Positions 44,862 through 58,854 of a DNA stretch of 64,000 nt are shown one piece after another. The translations under genes were made by a program, and so were the position numbers. The DNA comes from Nannobrachium achirus (taxonomy: Eukaryota; Chordata; Actinopteri; Myctophiformes; Myctophidae), in the NCBI GenBank assembly GCA_963921795.1, contig OY997659.1, positions 55,417,872-55,481,871 on the forward strand, given 5' to 3'. The notes under the pieces were generated by a model, which was not told the DNA's origin, made no database searches, and saw only the letters and a program-made list of their open reading frames with translations. Within the stretch, counting starts at the first letter, position 1; each line of letters starts with the position of its first letter.

Positions 44862-47839
44862 GTTGACGTTGTCCTCTTCGTAGATATTCATATCTTGCTA
44901 AAGTAGGCCTATTTGCTGTCTGGTTAATTGCTGATAGATTTTGCGAGTCTCTCCCGCCGCCGCATGGTTTTATTTTTTGATCGCCCGTTTATACGACCGT
45001 CGACCGCAGGTAAATATTTACGGGGGTCCTGACTCCTGCGGTTACATTGTGAGTTGAACTTGAAGAATTAATAAACACAGGGAGATGGAGGAGGCATTAT
45101 TATGCAGCTTGGATACATACATGTCCCGTGGACAGACGTGGACTCAGTGATTCCAGTGATTCGTATGACAATGTGTGTGAGCGCAAACGTATCAATTAAA
45201 TATGCAAGAATGTGGCAACTTCACCACCTCCCATTCGCACGACTAAACTGAATTATATTTTGAGAATGTGGCCAGTCTAACGCGCAGTGGATCCATCGCA
45301 TGAGAGACTTGCTTGCCAAAATAAGCTGATCTACAAGTTGTCAAGGCAGTGCGTAGGCCTACATGACCCGTTGTTAGCTTGTAGATCTGCCCATTTTGAG
45401 GAGTGATGACATGATAGGACTATAGGTCACGTGAGACTTGTTGCGCCTTCTGCGAAAGATTTGTATGGTATTTCTCTCTGCTCAAGTCACAGGGCCTAAT
45501 GCAAGGATGTCAAAATACGACTAGTTTTTATCTATGCGTGCATGTTTCCAACTCAGGCTACTATTATAATCTAAATGCTGCAGATTTAGTCCACAAATCC
45601 GCCTAACAAGAAACGGATGTGCATATCCTATAGGCCTATACATATTTTATTAACATATCACACGTTTTTTCTGTGTATGAGGGAGCTTTCCAAATTCTGT
45701 GCCCAAGCTGGCAGCGAGGCGTCCCCTGAAGATGCTATTCATAATATAGACATTGTATTATATAGGCCTACATTCTATATCCTGATCTATAAAACGTATA
45801 ATAAAACATTTGGTTAATAATAGGTTTGACAAAGTACGTTGTCACTTTATATAACCATGATTATTCAATCTGCAGCATATAGATTATAATAGTGGCCTGA
45901 GTGCGCGATGGATCCACTGCGCGTTATAAATGGGCAGTATAAAGGGGAGGTTAAATTATGAGATTCAACCTCGCAACCAGGGGCTAATAAATATAGGCTA
46001 TATTATTGAATATATACATTTATCATATAAACTCTTATACTGAACAATTGCTCACTCACCTTTACTGGCTAATATGGAGACACTATAGGCCTAGATTTCA
46101 TCCATATAGGCCACTTAGATAGATAGATAGATACCTTTATTATCCCAAGGGGGAAATTTAGTTGTCCAGTAGTAGCACAGCAGTATACAGTTATTTACAA
46201 AGTTACAGAGACGTAAGAAAGATAGATAAGAGGGAAAAAAACAAAACAAAACAAAGACAAGAGCAGTACAGTACCAATAAGGAGAAGGTGCATCAATAGA
46301 GGGGGGCGAATAATATATAAGTATATATACTTCAGCCTCATCAGATGGTAAGACTACGTTATGTGATAAGATGAAAAAGCGCTGCTAGTTACAGGACAAA
46401 GGTTCCAAGTTAATTTACGGTGCTGTGCGTTTCAAAAGAGTGAAATAATAAGGAGATCTTTTAAAGGATACAAGGTAGCTCAGTGTAAAGTAGAAACGTG
46501 TTTTATTTAAAATCAAAGCAAGGACACTGTGCGTGGTCAATGGGCCATTACATTATTTGGAGTTTGCATGAAACCCGAAGCCTTTAAGCCTTTAATAGCG
46601 AACCACAGCCACGCTTAAAGAAACGTCAAACAGAAGGGGGTATTCAAAGGAGCGTTATTGGGTATGAGAAAACATATACTTTACATTGGCAAAGCAATTG
46701 TCAAAATAAAATGAAACCCTTAGAAAATGGGGACCATATGATCGAGAGCTATGTCGCATTATGTCATTTTTTAAACAAATAGCTGCATATTAACTGATAA
46801 TTCAGCTCCAAATGCGTCAACTTGTGAACCTTGCCATGTCTATTGTATGCATAGAGAGTCGTGCCCAGTGGGAATGTTGGCGATATCACCACAATAGCGG
46901 TCATTATGGGCTAAGGAGAGTCGAGTCGACCACTTAACAGATATTTTTTCTTTTATTTTGCGCATCGGCTGATCGAGGCGTGCCGCGCAACAGAGGCGAA
47001 GGCGCAATACCCACGATCGGATCGGATGGATTAAAACAGGGTAAAGCGCTTTCAGTCATTGTGACTGCCGAGGTTCTTTTTTTGTGTGCTCATTTCGGCG
47101 GCACCGGCACCATGGGAGAGCGCCGATTGACATCGCTGGCCCAATGAAACCCCGGTGATTTCGGAACAAAGAACCTTCGGAGCAATGGAATTCAATGTTC
47201 GGACCAATGGGCTGTCGGAACAACGAACCCTGGGCCCACGGAGCCCATTTTCGGAATATAGAACCTTCGGAATTTAGAACCGTCGGACCAATGCCATGGC
47301 ACCCAGCTTCTGGCCCCCCCGATCCCAGAAGGTAGGTTCAATTCCTGTTCCGGTTTTAAGAAGACTTCTGTCAGGGGCAGGAACAAATCTAGGCAAATTG
47401 CATTTTAACATGGTACTTGATAGGAAATCGTCTGTGACTATTTAACATAGAACAAATACCCTGGAACCTTCTTTTGCCTAACAACTAGGTTACCATTATT
47501 TATGTATTTAATTTTTTTTTTTTCATTTTCCAGCCCAGCCATCCCAGGGACCAGCTCCAGACCCTTATGAAGAGCCCGATGGGGTACCCTCTTGTTCAGC
47601 AGGTGAGGGGAATAATAGTTCCAAATTGCAAGAATACATACAAGGCTTGATCTACCAAGAAAAATCATTGGGTTATTGGGTCAAATGATTCAAAGATTTG
47701 ATTTGAAATGGGTTGCCCAATACTTTATCAAAGCCATTGATCCACCCACTAACTGAAACAAACTATTATCTTTACTCAAGAGGTGAGTCTATTACCAGAC
47801 CTAAAGCAAGGTGTGTCAAAACGCATATTAAGACTTAAC

Positions 47840-47899
<60 letters not shown>

Positions 47900-50800
47900 T
47901 TTACAGACGAGGAGCTCAGTGTCGACAACAAAAAGACATTCCTCAACATGGCCAGAGAGAGGATGCCGAAGCTGCTGAGTAAGTAAACATACCCATATCT
48001 GTATATCTGTGCCAGTTGTAAAAAAAATAAAAAATGAACCTTTTCTATTTAGACCGACTGCTGAGGGACTTTAACAACAACACCCTAAAGGAGGTCCAAG
48101 GGCTCCTGGCAGGATACCTCATCCTGAGGACGGGACACCGGCCAGGAGTCCTGACCAACATGACGGTTGAAGAATACAAGAATGCAAAAATTGCAAAGGA
48201 CCTCCGGGTGATTCATGTAAGTCAAGACTTCTAACACCTCCCATTGGTATTGTCTAAATGTATTTTTATGGGTCACTGAATGTGTTTAAATCTTCACACA
48301 ATGTGCTTCTTCTGTTTTAGGTCAGGGATCAGACCTCATCAACAAAGGGCCCGGCCGCCCTGCAACTCAAGCTAGAGGAATATTTGTGGCTGGGCCAACT
48401 TTACAATACGCGCGTCCTTAAACAAATCACGTCAAAACAAGTTTTTTGTAACAAGGCCGGGGGGAAAGTGACGGATCTCGGGAAGTTTGTGCAAATGCAG
48501 TTGGAGGAGGCCGGTCTCCCGGGAAAGGTCAGCCTTGACAGGATGAGGACTTCTACAACCAGCAAGGTACATTTTACAAACCAAAGACTTTCAACAGGAA
48601 GATCGTAAAATTAAGTTTTATTACTTAGACCTTCTCTTCCATCCACAGACACATCGTACCCAGGATAGGCTCGGGCAGGAGGCCGTTGCCCAGGCTAAGC
48701 AGCACAAACTGGAAACGGCAAAAACGGCACGGGACCTGAGGAAGGGTGGTAAAGAGGAAGGGCCTGAACGGCTTCAAGCCCCCCCGCTCCCAGGAGGTAG
48801 GTTCAATTCCCGGTTCCATTTTAGAAGACTTGTGTTAGGGGCAGGAACAAATCTAGGCAAATTGAATTTTTAACATGGTACTTGATAGGAAATCGTCTTT
48901 GACCATTTAACATAGAACAAATAGACTTGTGTGTTGCGTAACAACAAAGTTAATTATTTTTCTCTCAACGGGTCCAGCTCCTCCTGAACGGCTTCAAGCC
49001 CCCCCGCTCCCAGGAGGTAGGTTCAATTCCCGGTTCCGTTTTAAGAAGACTTGTGTTTAGGGCAGGAACAAATCTAGGCAAATTGAATTTTTAACATGGT
49101 ACTTGATAGGAAATTGTCTTTGACTATTTAACATAGAACAAATAGACTTGTGTGTTGCGTAACAACAAAGTTAATTATTTTTCTCTCAACAGGTCCAGCT
49201 CCTCCTGAGCGGCGTCAAGCCCCCCTGCTCCCACAAGGTAGGTTCAATTCCCGGTTCGGTTTTAAGAAGACTTCTGTTAGGGGCAGGAACAAATCTAGGC
49301 AAATTGAATTTTTAACATGGTACTTGATAGGAAATCGCCTTTGACCATTTAACATAGAACAAATAGACTTGTGTGTTGCGTAACAACAAAGTTAATTATT
49401 TTTCTCTCAACAGGTCCAGCTCCTCCTGAACGGCGTCAAGCCCCCCTGCTCCCACAAGGTAGGTTCAATTCCCGGTTTGGTTTTAAGAAGACTTGTGTTA
49501 GGGGCAGGAACAAATCTAGGCAAATTGAATTTTTAACATGGTACTTGATAGGAAATCGTCTTTGACCATTTAACATAGAACAAATAGACTTGTGTGTTGC
49601 GTAACAACAAAGTTAATTATTTTTCTCTCAACAGGTCCAGCTCCTCCTGAACGGCGTCAAGCCCCCCCCGCTCCCACAAGGTAGGTTCAATTCCCGGTTC
49701 GGTTTTAAGAAGACTTGTGTTAGGGGCAGGAACAAATCTATGCAAATTGAATTTTTAACAAGGTACTTGATAGGAAATCGTCTTTGACCATTTAACATAG
49801 AACAAATACCCTGGAACCTTCTTTTGCCTAACAACTAGGATACCAATATTCATTCATTTATTAATTTATTAATTTATTCATTCATAAAGGTATTTATTTA
49901 TTCAATTATTCATTATCGTTAGTTCAGCAGGTGAGGTTATTGGGTTATTGGGTCAAAAGATTCACTGATTTGATTTAAAATGTGTTTGAAAAATGTGTTA
50001 ACTAATTATGTTATATACTCAATGTAATTACAGAAAGTTCCTCGAGCTCATCGGAAGAGGAGGGAACAGAAGAGGAGGAAGAGGAGCAGGAGGAGCAGGA
50101 GAAGGAGGAAGAAGAGCAGGAGGAGGAGGTGGAGGTGGTGGTGAAGAAAAAGAAAAAAAATCGACCTGGTCCTTCCGCATCCTTCTATAGCGCACAAAAG
50201 AAATGGTGGCAACGGGTTAGCCTGCACTCCAAGGCGAGCATTCGCCTCCACCCCTCCCCCAAGGAGGCAAAGAGGAGGCGAGTACTGAAGAGCGTCAGGT
50301 TCACGCCAAACACCAAGAAGGCCCTCCGGGGAGTGAAAGAAGAAGCCTTAAATCCACATATCCGAATCCTCAAAGGGTTAGGTAAGACATTTACATTTAC
50401 TCTTCAAATTGTAAGAATACTTGTGTGTGTGACTAGATCAATAATGTATGTTCCAACACCTCCAGGAAAACATATGCGTTCATGCACCTCTGCAGAGCTT
50501 GAGGGGGAGACAAATGAAGGTGAGTACATTTTGGATTTATTGGGAATTTATTGGCATTTATTGGAATATTTAAAATAAGACTTGATATGACATTGGCCCT
50601 GACAACCTTAGTAAGGGGTCACTTTTTGGGTGGTAAACTATTAATTTGATAGAAAATTGTCTGCCCAAATTCCTATCAGATCCATTCAATGGACATTGAA
50701 TAATAATGGTGTCTAACATCCATATTTGTAATGTTTGTTTTAACAGCTCAAGCTCCTCATGGAAAGATGGTTAAACGTAAGGGCAATAATTATTCCAAAT

Positions 50801-51137
50801 TGTAACAATACTTTCGTTTGACAGTATTGACAAGTATTGACATCCATAATAATGTTTCCTTCAACAGGGCAGCTTACCTTCCAAATGGAATGTGGACAGC
50901 AGCAGCCCAGCAGCCCAGCAGAGTCAGAAGGCCCCCCAGCAGCCCTCCCCCTCTGGATCCTCAGGCCCAGCGCCAGCCCCTGCCCAGGCGGATATAAATG
51001 TGTCTTTCCTTCCACCTGCCCCCACTGCCTCAGGCCAAGCACTTTCCAACCCCTCTGGCTCTGACCCCTCTGTGTTTATAGACGCAGAAGAGCTAACCCT
51101 AAACCTAAACCCACCCCCCCCCCTCCCCCCCAAATGA
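42024..51137 (+). CDS. Gene copy C: zinc-finger, tyrosine-recombinase-like, proline-rich protein (spliced)
   Basis: Same structure as copy B at +20,575. Exons: 42024-42172, 42273-42372, 42489-42606, 42811-42885, 42973-43005, 43085-43117, the exon split by the foldback element, 47534-47602, 47907-47978, 48053-48216, 48321-48566, 48649-48796, microexons 49193-49237, 49414-49458 and 49635-49680 (46 nt), then 50034-50381, 50466-50519, 50747-50776 and a last exon from 50868. Coding sequence appears identical to copy B, including the extra base in the last microexon and the uncertain frame of the final exon. Function is inferred as DNA binding from the two C2H2 fingers, the recombinase-like fold signature and the basic clusters; there is no direct evidence of expression. 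Confidence 0.68.
44649..44860. repeat. CT and GA microsatellites in foldback spacer, unit C
   Basis: (CT)n at 44649-44696 and (GA)n at 44779-44860, the same lengths as in unit B. Confidence 0.93.
46117..46328 (-). mobile_element. LINE 3'-end insertion in right foldback arm, unit C
   Basis: Equivalent of 25542-25753 with the same ACTT flanks. Its presence in both units means it predates their duplication. Confidence 0.65.
48972..49680 (+). repeat. Tandem microexon modules, unit C
   Basis: 48972-49016 (acceptor CAACGG), 49193-49237, 49414-49458 and 49635-49680. As in unit B the last exon has an extra C (46 nt). Confidence 0.85.
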
Positions 51138-51149
51138 AGAAGAGCTTGA

Positions 51150-51705
51150 AAGAGTCCCTCATCCCGGACCCCTTTGAATGAGGACAGCTGTGTCTTTTTT
51201 TGTTTTGTTTAGGTCAACAGAGGCTGGTCATTTTTTTGGTAGTTTTTGACCACTTCAAAGAATATTGACGAAGACAGCTGTTTTTTTTTATGTCACCAGA
51301 GGCTGGTCGTTTTTTGTTATCCCGAAACCCTTTGAATGAGGACAGCTGTCTCTTTTTTTGTTTGTTTTTTAGGTCACCAGAGGCTGGTAATTTTTTTTGG
51401 TAGTTTTTGACCCCTTGAAAAAATATTGAAGAAGAGCCTGACGAGCCTAAAACCTGAAGAGCCTGAAGAGTCCCTCATCCCGGACCCCTTTGAATGAGGA
51501 CAGCTGTCTCTTTTTTTGTTTTTTTTAGGTCACCAGAGGCTGGTCATTTTTTTTTGTAGTTTTTGACCCCTTCAAAGGATATTGACGAAGACAGCTGTTT
51601 TTTTTTATGTCACCAGAGGCTGGTCGTTTTAAGTTATCCCGAACCCCTTTGAATGAGGACAGCTGTCTCTCTTTTTTATTTATGTCACCAGAGGCTGGTC
51701 GGTTT
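51150..51705 (+). repeat. 3' UTR tandem repeat, unit C
   Basis: Equivalent of 30575-31130. Confidence 0.85.
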
Positions 51706-51728
51706 TCGTTTATTTTTGGATTTATGGA

Positions 51729-51734
51729 AATAAA
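51729..51734 (+). promoter_or_regulatory. Polyadenylation signal of gene copy C
   Basis: AATAAA, equivalent of 31154-31159. Confidence 0.7.
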
Positions 51735-51749
51735 GGCTGTTTACAATTA

Positions 51750-52279
51750 TATCTGAATCATCATTCTATTTATCATGGGAATGTTATTAATTTTCTTTAT
51801 ATAGGAACTTAGTGTCATAACTTAACTTGTGTGTTGTATTAGGTTAACAATGAATGGATTTCAAGAAATAATGGGGTGCCCAATTCATTATCAATGCCAC
51901 TCAGTTTTTCACCAAATAGTTAGGGTTGGGGTTAGGGTTAGCCACTCAGGATTGTTTTAGGGGAAAGAAACATTTGCAGGTTATTGGGTGTTTTAACATG
52001 GGGATTTGATATGATATGGGATATTGAACCAATGAAACACATATCAACATACCAATTAAGGGAAAGGTAGGTGCGGTTGTGGCGAAACCTATACCCCCTT
52101 CTTCAGTGCATCGAGCTGATGAAAAATATCATTGTTCTTCTCTACGACTTAGGTTAGGGTTTCAGGGATCTTTTGTGGGTATTTGGGCCTTAATAACATG
52201 GATTTGATAAGTAAAGGGATAGCCAAAATATTCTCAATGGGAGGTTAGGGTTAGGGTTTTTTTACAAGGATCGGACATT
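51750..52279. other. Gene-3' spacer with TTAGGG-like motifs, unit C
   Basis: No gene seen; equivalent of 31175-31704. Confidence 0.7.
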
Positions 52280-54137
52280 TTCTGAACCGCAAGGCCGAGC
52301 CAAATCCGTCCGTATCAGCCTCGAGTCTGTGGCGTGCACAGCCGCTGCGTGGTTTCAAAAAAGCAAACACTGCCCCTAAACAAGGCTATTTCTGTCTAAA
52401 GGCTAAAAAGTCAGGGAAAGACGGTCTGGAAGGTCTCTCCTTCGAACTGCACGTCCCCTCCGGTTCAGCAAACATGTGTGTCGAGGCTGGGGGTGCAGGG
52501 AATGAGTCTAATTTAAATGGTTTTAAAAAAGGTATGCACCCAATAACTAAAAATACGACCCTAATCAAGGTTCTTTTACGACGGACTCAAGTCGGATACG
52601 CAGGACTCGGTGCTTTGTGCTCGGAACACAGTAAAGACAAGGGACCTGTCTATGCCTGGTCCAAAGAACAGACCTCAAAGACCTTCCAAAAGGATTATAA
52701 CACCCGGTGAATTTCAAGTATTGGCCATCCAAATTCCTATCGAAACCTATTCAAATCTCTGAATCCATTTGATTGCTTGACCTTTGAATGAAGAAAAGTC
52801 AAATGAAGGGGGCAGCAGGTTTCCAATCGCCATCAGTTCTTTTTCAGGATGGCCTGTTGAACGCCTAGACATCACCATTATGATCATAGCATCTACAGTT
52901 CACAAGTGATCACTCAAAATACCTAAAATCAGCAAAATTTAGTCAGGCTTGAGAATGAGGCCTCCACCCGCCTACCTATCAAACCCCTTTGTTCTTTCAC
53001 CCAATTAAAAGCAATCCCTACCAGGGGTCAGGACAGATTATTTGGGGTTCTAAGGGTCGTAGAGCAAAACGGAAGACAGTTTTCTGAACCGCAAGGCAGA
53101 GCCAAATTCATCTGTATCAGCCTCGGGTCTGTGGCGTGCACAGCCGCTGCGTGGTTTCAAAAAAGCAATCACTGCCCCTAAACAAGGCTATTTCTGTCTA
53201 AAGGCTCAAAAGTCAGGGAAAGACGGTCTGGAGGGTCTCTCCTTCAAACTGCACGCCCCCTCCGGTTCAGCAAACATTTGTGTCGAGGCTGGGGCGCAGG
53301 GATTGAGTCTAACTTGAATGGTTTTAAAAAAGGTATGCACCCAATAACTAAAAATACAACCCTAATCAAGGTTCTTTTACGGCGGACTCAAGTCGGATAT
53401 GCAGGACTCGGTGCTTTGTGCTCGGAACACATTAAACACAAGAAACATGTCTATGCCTCGTCCAAAGAACAGACCTCGCAGACCTTCCAAGAGCATTATA
53501 ACGCCCAGTGAAATTCAAGTAATGGCCATCCAAATTCCTATCGAAACCTCTTCAAATCTCTAAATCCATTTGATTGCTTGACCTTTGACTGAATAAATGT
53601 TAAATGAAGGGGGCTGCAGGTGTCCAATCGCCATCAGTTCTTTTTTCAGGATGGCCTGTTGAACAACTAGACGTCTTCATTATGATCATAACATCGACAG
53701 TTCACGAGAGGTCACTAAAAATACCTAAAATCACCAAAATTTAGGCAGGCTTGAAAATGAGGCCTCCGCCCACCTACCTATCAAACCCCCTTGTTTTTTC
53801 ACCCACTTAAAAGCAAACCCTACCAGGGGTCACAACAGATTATTTTAGGTTCTAAGGGTCGTAGAGCAAAACGGAAAACAGTTTTCTGAACCTCAAGGCA
53901 GAGCCAAATTCATCTGTATCAGCCTCGGGTCTGTGGCGTGCACAGCCGCTGCGTGGTTTCAAAAAAGCAAACACTGCCCCTAAACAAGGCTATTTCTGTC
54001 TAAAGGCTCAAAATTCAGGGAAAGACGGTCTGGAGGGGTCTGGAGGGTCTCTCCTTCGAACTGCACGTCCCCTCCGGTTCAGCAAACATTTGTGTCGAGG
54101 CTGGGGCGCAGGGAATGAGTCTAACTTGAATGGTTTT
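52276..54137 (+). repeat. 801-bp tandem repeat, unit C
   Basis: Equivalent of 31701-33562, including the unrecognised open frame (about 52255-52710). Confidence 0.85.
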
Positions 54138-54235
54138 TGTATTGAGCTCCGAGTTACTGAATGCCCCTTCACCTCTTAGGGCAAACACCGACGCCGCCTG
54201 CGAACCCCCAGTGGGGTGCTAAACCCACCAAGTTA

Positions 54236-54307
54236 CTAGGCCTGGGACAAAATATCGATATTTCGATATACCGCGGTATTATCTCCCGCGATAATTATCG
54301 ATATCAG
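54236..54307. mobile_element. MITE-like terminus, unit C
   Basis: Equivalent of 33661-33732. Confidence 0.4.
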
Positions 54308-54641
54308 GGATTTCCCATTTAACCTACTGTATGGTGTAGTACTATGGTGCAATACCGTCAGCCGCCAGCACTGTTTGTAGTGGGGGCGCTAGCGAGATAA
54401 AGGACCGGCCGGTCGGCCGTATTATGCAAAAGTGAGGAAGAGAGAAGAGCTTTACGCTGTGGTTCTCAGTCTGAGTTTGACGGTCAGACAGAGAGGGAGA
54501 GAGGAGGAGTGGAGAGCTGTCTTCAGTTTTACAACAAGGTGAAGTTAATTTGAGCAACACATACAGCTCTGTCTGTGTTTAGTGGACACACACATAGGCT
54601 ACTGTACATGTATGCAACCACCATTACAATATACAAACTAA

Positions 54642-54793
<152 letters not shown>

Positions 54794-55257
54794 CACAACC
54801 ATGTTCCCCCTTTGCCTCGATCTCCCTCTCATGCACAGCCTGACGCAACGGAGGCGGTCAAGGTGAGGCTAGGACTCCCCTATTCATGCGAGATTGGGGA
54901 GTCGCTGGGAAACACACTCTCCCCCAGGATGTCGTATCTCATGTAGACGAATAGGAGATAACAGCACAGCCCAAACGTTAGGGAGGGACGGGCACTTGTC
55001 TCAGTCTCAGGTTGTTCTCCCAGACAGAGAGCATTCTACACAAGGCAGCTGTGTTGGCAGTGTGCCAAAGCATATTTCCTGCTGTGAAAATGTTCGTGCT
55101 TAAACTTCTATATTCTACAGACATTAAAAATAGCCATGAATATACCTGGCACATACAGTATATGAAAAAGCCACAGCTCTCTTCACTAGAAAACCTACGT
55201 TTCATGCATATGAAAATGATGAGAACTTTTCTACACAAGCAACATGTATATATGCAT

Positions 55258-55292
55258 TTTTATACTACTGAACCAAGTTCAGTAGTATAAAA
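55258..55292. other. Perfect 16-bp hairpin, unit C
   Basis: Same stem as 11744-11778. Confidence 0.7.
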
Positions 55293-55381
55293 TGTAGTAT
55301 AAAATGTTCTGGCGCTATCCAGCTTTGTGTGTCTCTATGCATGTTTATGTTAGGAGGTGTTAGGTTGTGTTAGGATGTGTT

Positions 55382-55642
55382 TTTAGTAAAACAATTGTAT
55401 TTATGGATTCAAGTTTGTATTAATTTCAATCATAGTCATTATTGTATGATTTGGTTTCGGAATAAAATATTATATTTCAGTTTTTTGGGTGAATATTGAA
55501 GCCGTTTGATAGGATTCCGGTATAGCCGATTTTCTATCAAGTCCCTCCAATTTCCATCTAATACCTAACCCTACATATTACATAGCTCCTCCCTTTAGGG
55601 GTTAGGTTTCTTGGTTGGCTCGTTATTTGCAAACTTAACCCG
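55382..55642 (+). repeat. Isolated promoter-array module, unit C
   Basis: Equivalent of 11868-12128. Confidence 0.8.
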
Positions 55643-57994
55643 TTAAAAAAATAAATAAATAAAATAAATTAAAATCTTGCTGCACAGCCCTAACTGACAT
55701 TACGGTAATGCATGCGCGGCCGCAACGTCCATTACGGTAATCCCAGTGGCCCTATCACGCGGCTAGAATGGATCACATGCCCTCCCACCTTCCAAACAGC
55801 ACGCACACAGGACAGGAGGATAGTAGTTGGAGGAGGAGGATGCAGTGGTTTGTGAGTTTTTGTGAGAGAGAGAGAAAAAAAAGTTAACAACAAATGAAAA
55901 CAAAAATGCTGGAGGAGGAGTAGGATTACATTATACTTTTGACCAGTTGCCATTTGCCATTATCGCAAAGAGGAGGAATTGGTGGTGATATGGTAAGCCT
56001 GAGAGTGGATGTGGATAATGTCCAGCAGATTGCTTTGTGTTAACCTCTTAACAGGTCTGGGCCCGCCGGCCGTATTTTGACAAACAATCACGTTTAGCCA
56101 AGCCTCTGTTTCACTTGCATTGCCAAGCTGTATGCCATTTTAAAAGATTCTTGTGATTCCGAATCTGCAAACCATTTGATTATAGCTCCGAAACTCACGC
56201 CGCAAACAACGCAGAAGTCCGACATAAACAAACAAACAAATATTCATAAATCTGCTGCTACTCACGTTTAGAGTTAGCCCTGAATACATGGGGGACCCCC
56301 AGAGGGGTCCCCAAATTATGTTGGGGGGTCCCCAGAAGTTTAGCTAAATGTTAACATTGTTTTCTCACTCAAAAGTAAACAGACCAACATACAGTATAAG
56401 TGTATACAGGGTATCTGAACATTTCTAAAGTGACAATTTAAGGACGTCAAAGACCTCTTTAGTACCTCTGGTCAAACATTGGTCAAATTGTAAAATATTA
56501 GAGGCAGAAATTATGAAAATAGCCAATCTACATGCTCACAACGCCTCGCGTTGCGAGGCGTTGTGAGCATGTAGATCGGCTATTTTCACAAAGGAATAGA
56601 TGGGGTCAAACTAAATGTTATGTCAACTCCTACAATTCCAAGTGCTCGTCATGGTGGGGGGTCCCCAGTTCAAATATGAATATTTTGGGGGTCACGGCCA
56701 GAAAAGGTTGAGAACCACTGGTGTAGAGGAAGGGTAAACATGATAAAATCCATACCCAAAAACCTCTGCGTAACAGCTCTACTGGACGTGCGTAAATGCG
56801 CAGCAGCGCGCCGAACGTCAGACCAAGAGTGTTAGGGCTGTCATTAAAATAAATAAATTAAATAATAATAATAATAAATATATCAAAATAATAAAAAAAT
56901 TTAAATAAAAAAAATCCAGTCTATTAGACCTTTTTTGACCTTTTTATATGATCATGCAAATGTCTCCAAATGAAAACGCATAAACATACACTTAGTAAAA
57001 CATGTGTAAAATATTCATAGTTTAAAATATTCATATTTTGTAGTTTTATCATGTCCTTTGAAATTGGGCTAGGTAAGGCTTCAAAATGTGTCCACATTGT
57101 GTTTTTCAGCTCCTATATGATAATAACAGTGTTATGCAGGCATCTATTTACTGAAAATATTTAGGCAAGGATTAAAAACCTGCTATTCCAGTAAGTTAAA
57201 ACTTGTATTACTCGATGTCAGTTGCACACAGAGTGACTATTTATTTCTGGGTAAAACTTCAAAATGAGACCATGCCCAATGCATTACTCCAAATGGTTTA
57301 AAAACGACAATCAATTTACTTTGGGTACGCTGTGTATAGGCGTTTTTTGCAAATTATACAGGATTGTTAACAGGTTAAAGGAGTAGTTACCCTGTATGTT
57401 TTCACTGTGGTTGAGGGCTATGCTATGGAGCGTGTCTGGGTTGCTTTCTTTTAGGTGATAATAGAATTTAAGTGCTCTATTTTTTACTTTTATAATGATA
57501 ATGAGTGGGTATTGTCCTAATTCTGCCCTGCAAGCATTGTTTGTTGTTGTCCGTTGGGTATATATATATTGGGTATAGTTCTGCATGCATTCTCAGTTTG
57601 GTGTTTTGCTATGCTCTAGTATATAATATATAGGCCTACAGCCTAATAGCCTACTGCATATTGAGCAATAAAATACAACTTGTTTGTCCAATTCTCAGAT
57701 CAATTATTAGTTTCCATTCATTAGCTAACTAGCCAAAGTTCTGACATTTTGGCATGTAATCATGTTCATACTGCCCTTGTTGGTGGTGAGAACTGTACAC
57801 TAACTTATACGATTTATGGATTGTGTAGTTATCATTTATGTTGTATGTAAAAGTTGCGGTATTAAGAGCTTATGTATTTAAATGTGCCGCCCTCCACCTG
57901 ACGAGTCGGTAGAGTATCTGCGCTCGCGCTAGTTGTGGGGGCTGGTCTGGCCAAGATGCCAGGGCTGAATTTTAGTCCCAGTCCACCACTGGAG
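55643..57994. mobile_element. Nested transposon-remnant block, unit C
   Basis: Equivalent of 12129-14480, with the long hairpin at 56514-56588. No host gene seen. Confidence 0.5.
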
Positions 57995-58751
57995 GAAAGA
58001 GAGTGATAAGGAATATTCACCAATATGCTTGTGAGTTGATGTGTTTTTTTATTAAATTAGCCTAGATGTTATAGCTCGATGCCAGCTTATTCAGGGTTAA
58101 ACTTTTAGTAAAACAATTGTATTTATGGATTCAAGTTTGTAATAATTTCAATCAGAGTCATTATTGTATGATTTGGTTTCGGGATAAAATATTATATTTC
58201 AGTTTTTGGGTGAATATTGAAGCCGTTTGATAGGAGTCCGGTATAGCCGATTTTCTATCAAGTCCCTCCAATTTCCATCTAATACCTAACCCTACATATT
58301 ACATAGCTCCTCCCTTTAGGGGTTAGGTTTCTTGGTTGGCTCGTTATTTGCAAACTGAACTCACCTGGTGTTGTTTGAGAGACAGGGAGTGAGGAAGGAG
58401 AGAGAAGGAAGGTTGCACCGAAATGCCTGTGAGTAATATTATAGGTTTATTGAATTAGCCCAGATGTTATGCATTGAATACATATTATCTAAGGTTATGT
58501 TTTTAGTAAAACAATTGTTTTTATCGATTCAAGCTTTCTTTGTTATGTCTTTGACTTGCATTGACTTGTATTGACTTGTATTTTACAGTGTGCTTTATAA
58601 GTATAATGTGTCATTATCATCATTTTTACTGTATCATTTTATATTAACTGGTCAAGTGAACCTTAGTCAGGATGTGTTAGGGAGTGTTAGGATGTGTTAG
58701 GGTGTGTTAGGAACTTTATATTGGGTCTAGGGGAGGTAACTTGTGTTAGGG

Positions 58752-58854
58752 TATAAGAGGAGAAAGGATATCTTTTGTTTTCAGTTTACCCAACCTTTCT
58801 GTGAGAGAGATAGCGAGGGAGGAAAGAGAGTGAAAAGGAATATTGACCAATATG
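58752..58854 (+). promoter_or_regulatory. TATA promoter with leader and ATG, module 1 of unit C
   Basis: TATAAGAGG at 58752, ATG-TTT|GTGAGT at 58852. Confidence 0.55.

Larger units (their letters stand above)
43200..47294. mobile_element. Foldback element with long inverted arms, gene C
   Basis: Copy of the 22625-26719 element at the same site, with arms about 43200-44290 and 45921-47294. It was therefore present before the 20.6-kb duplication. Confidence 0.78.
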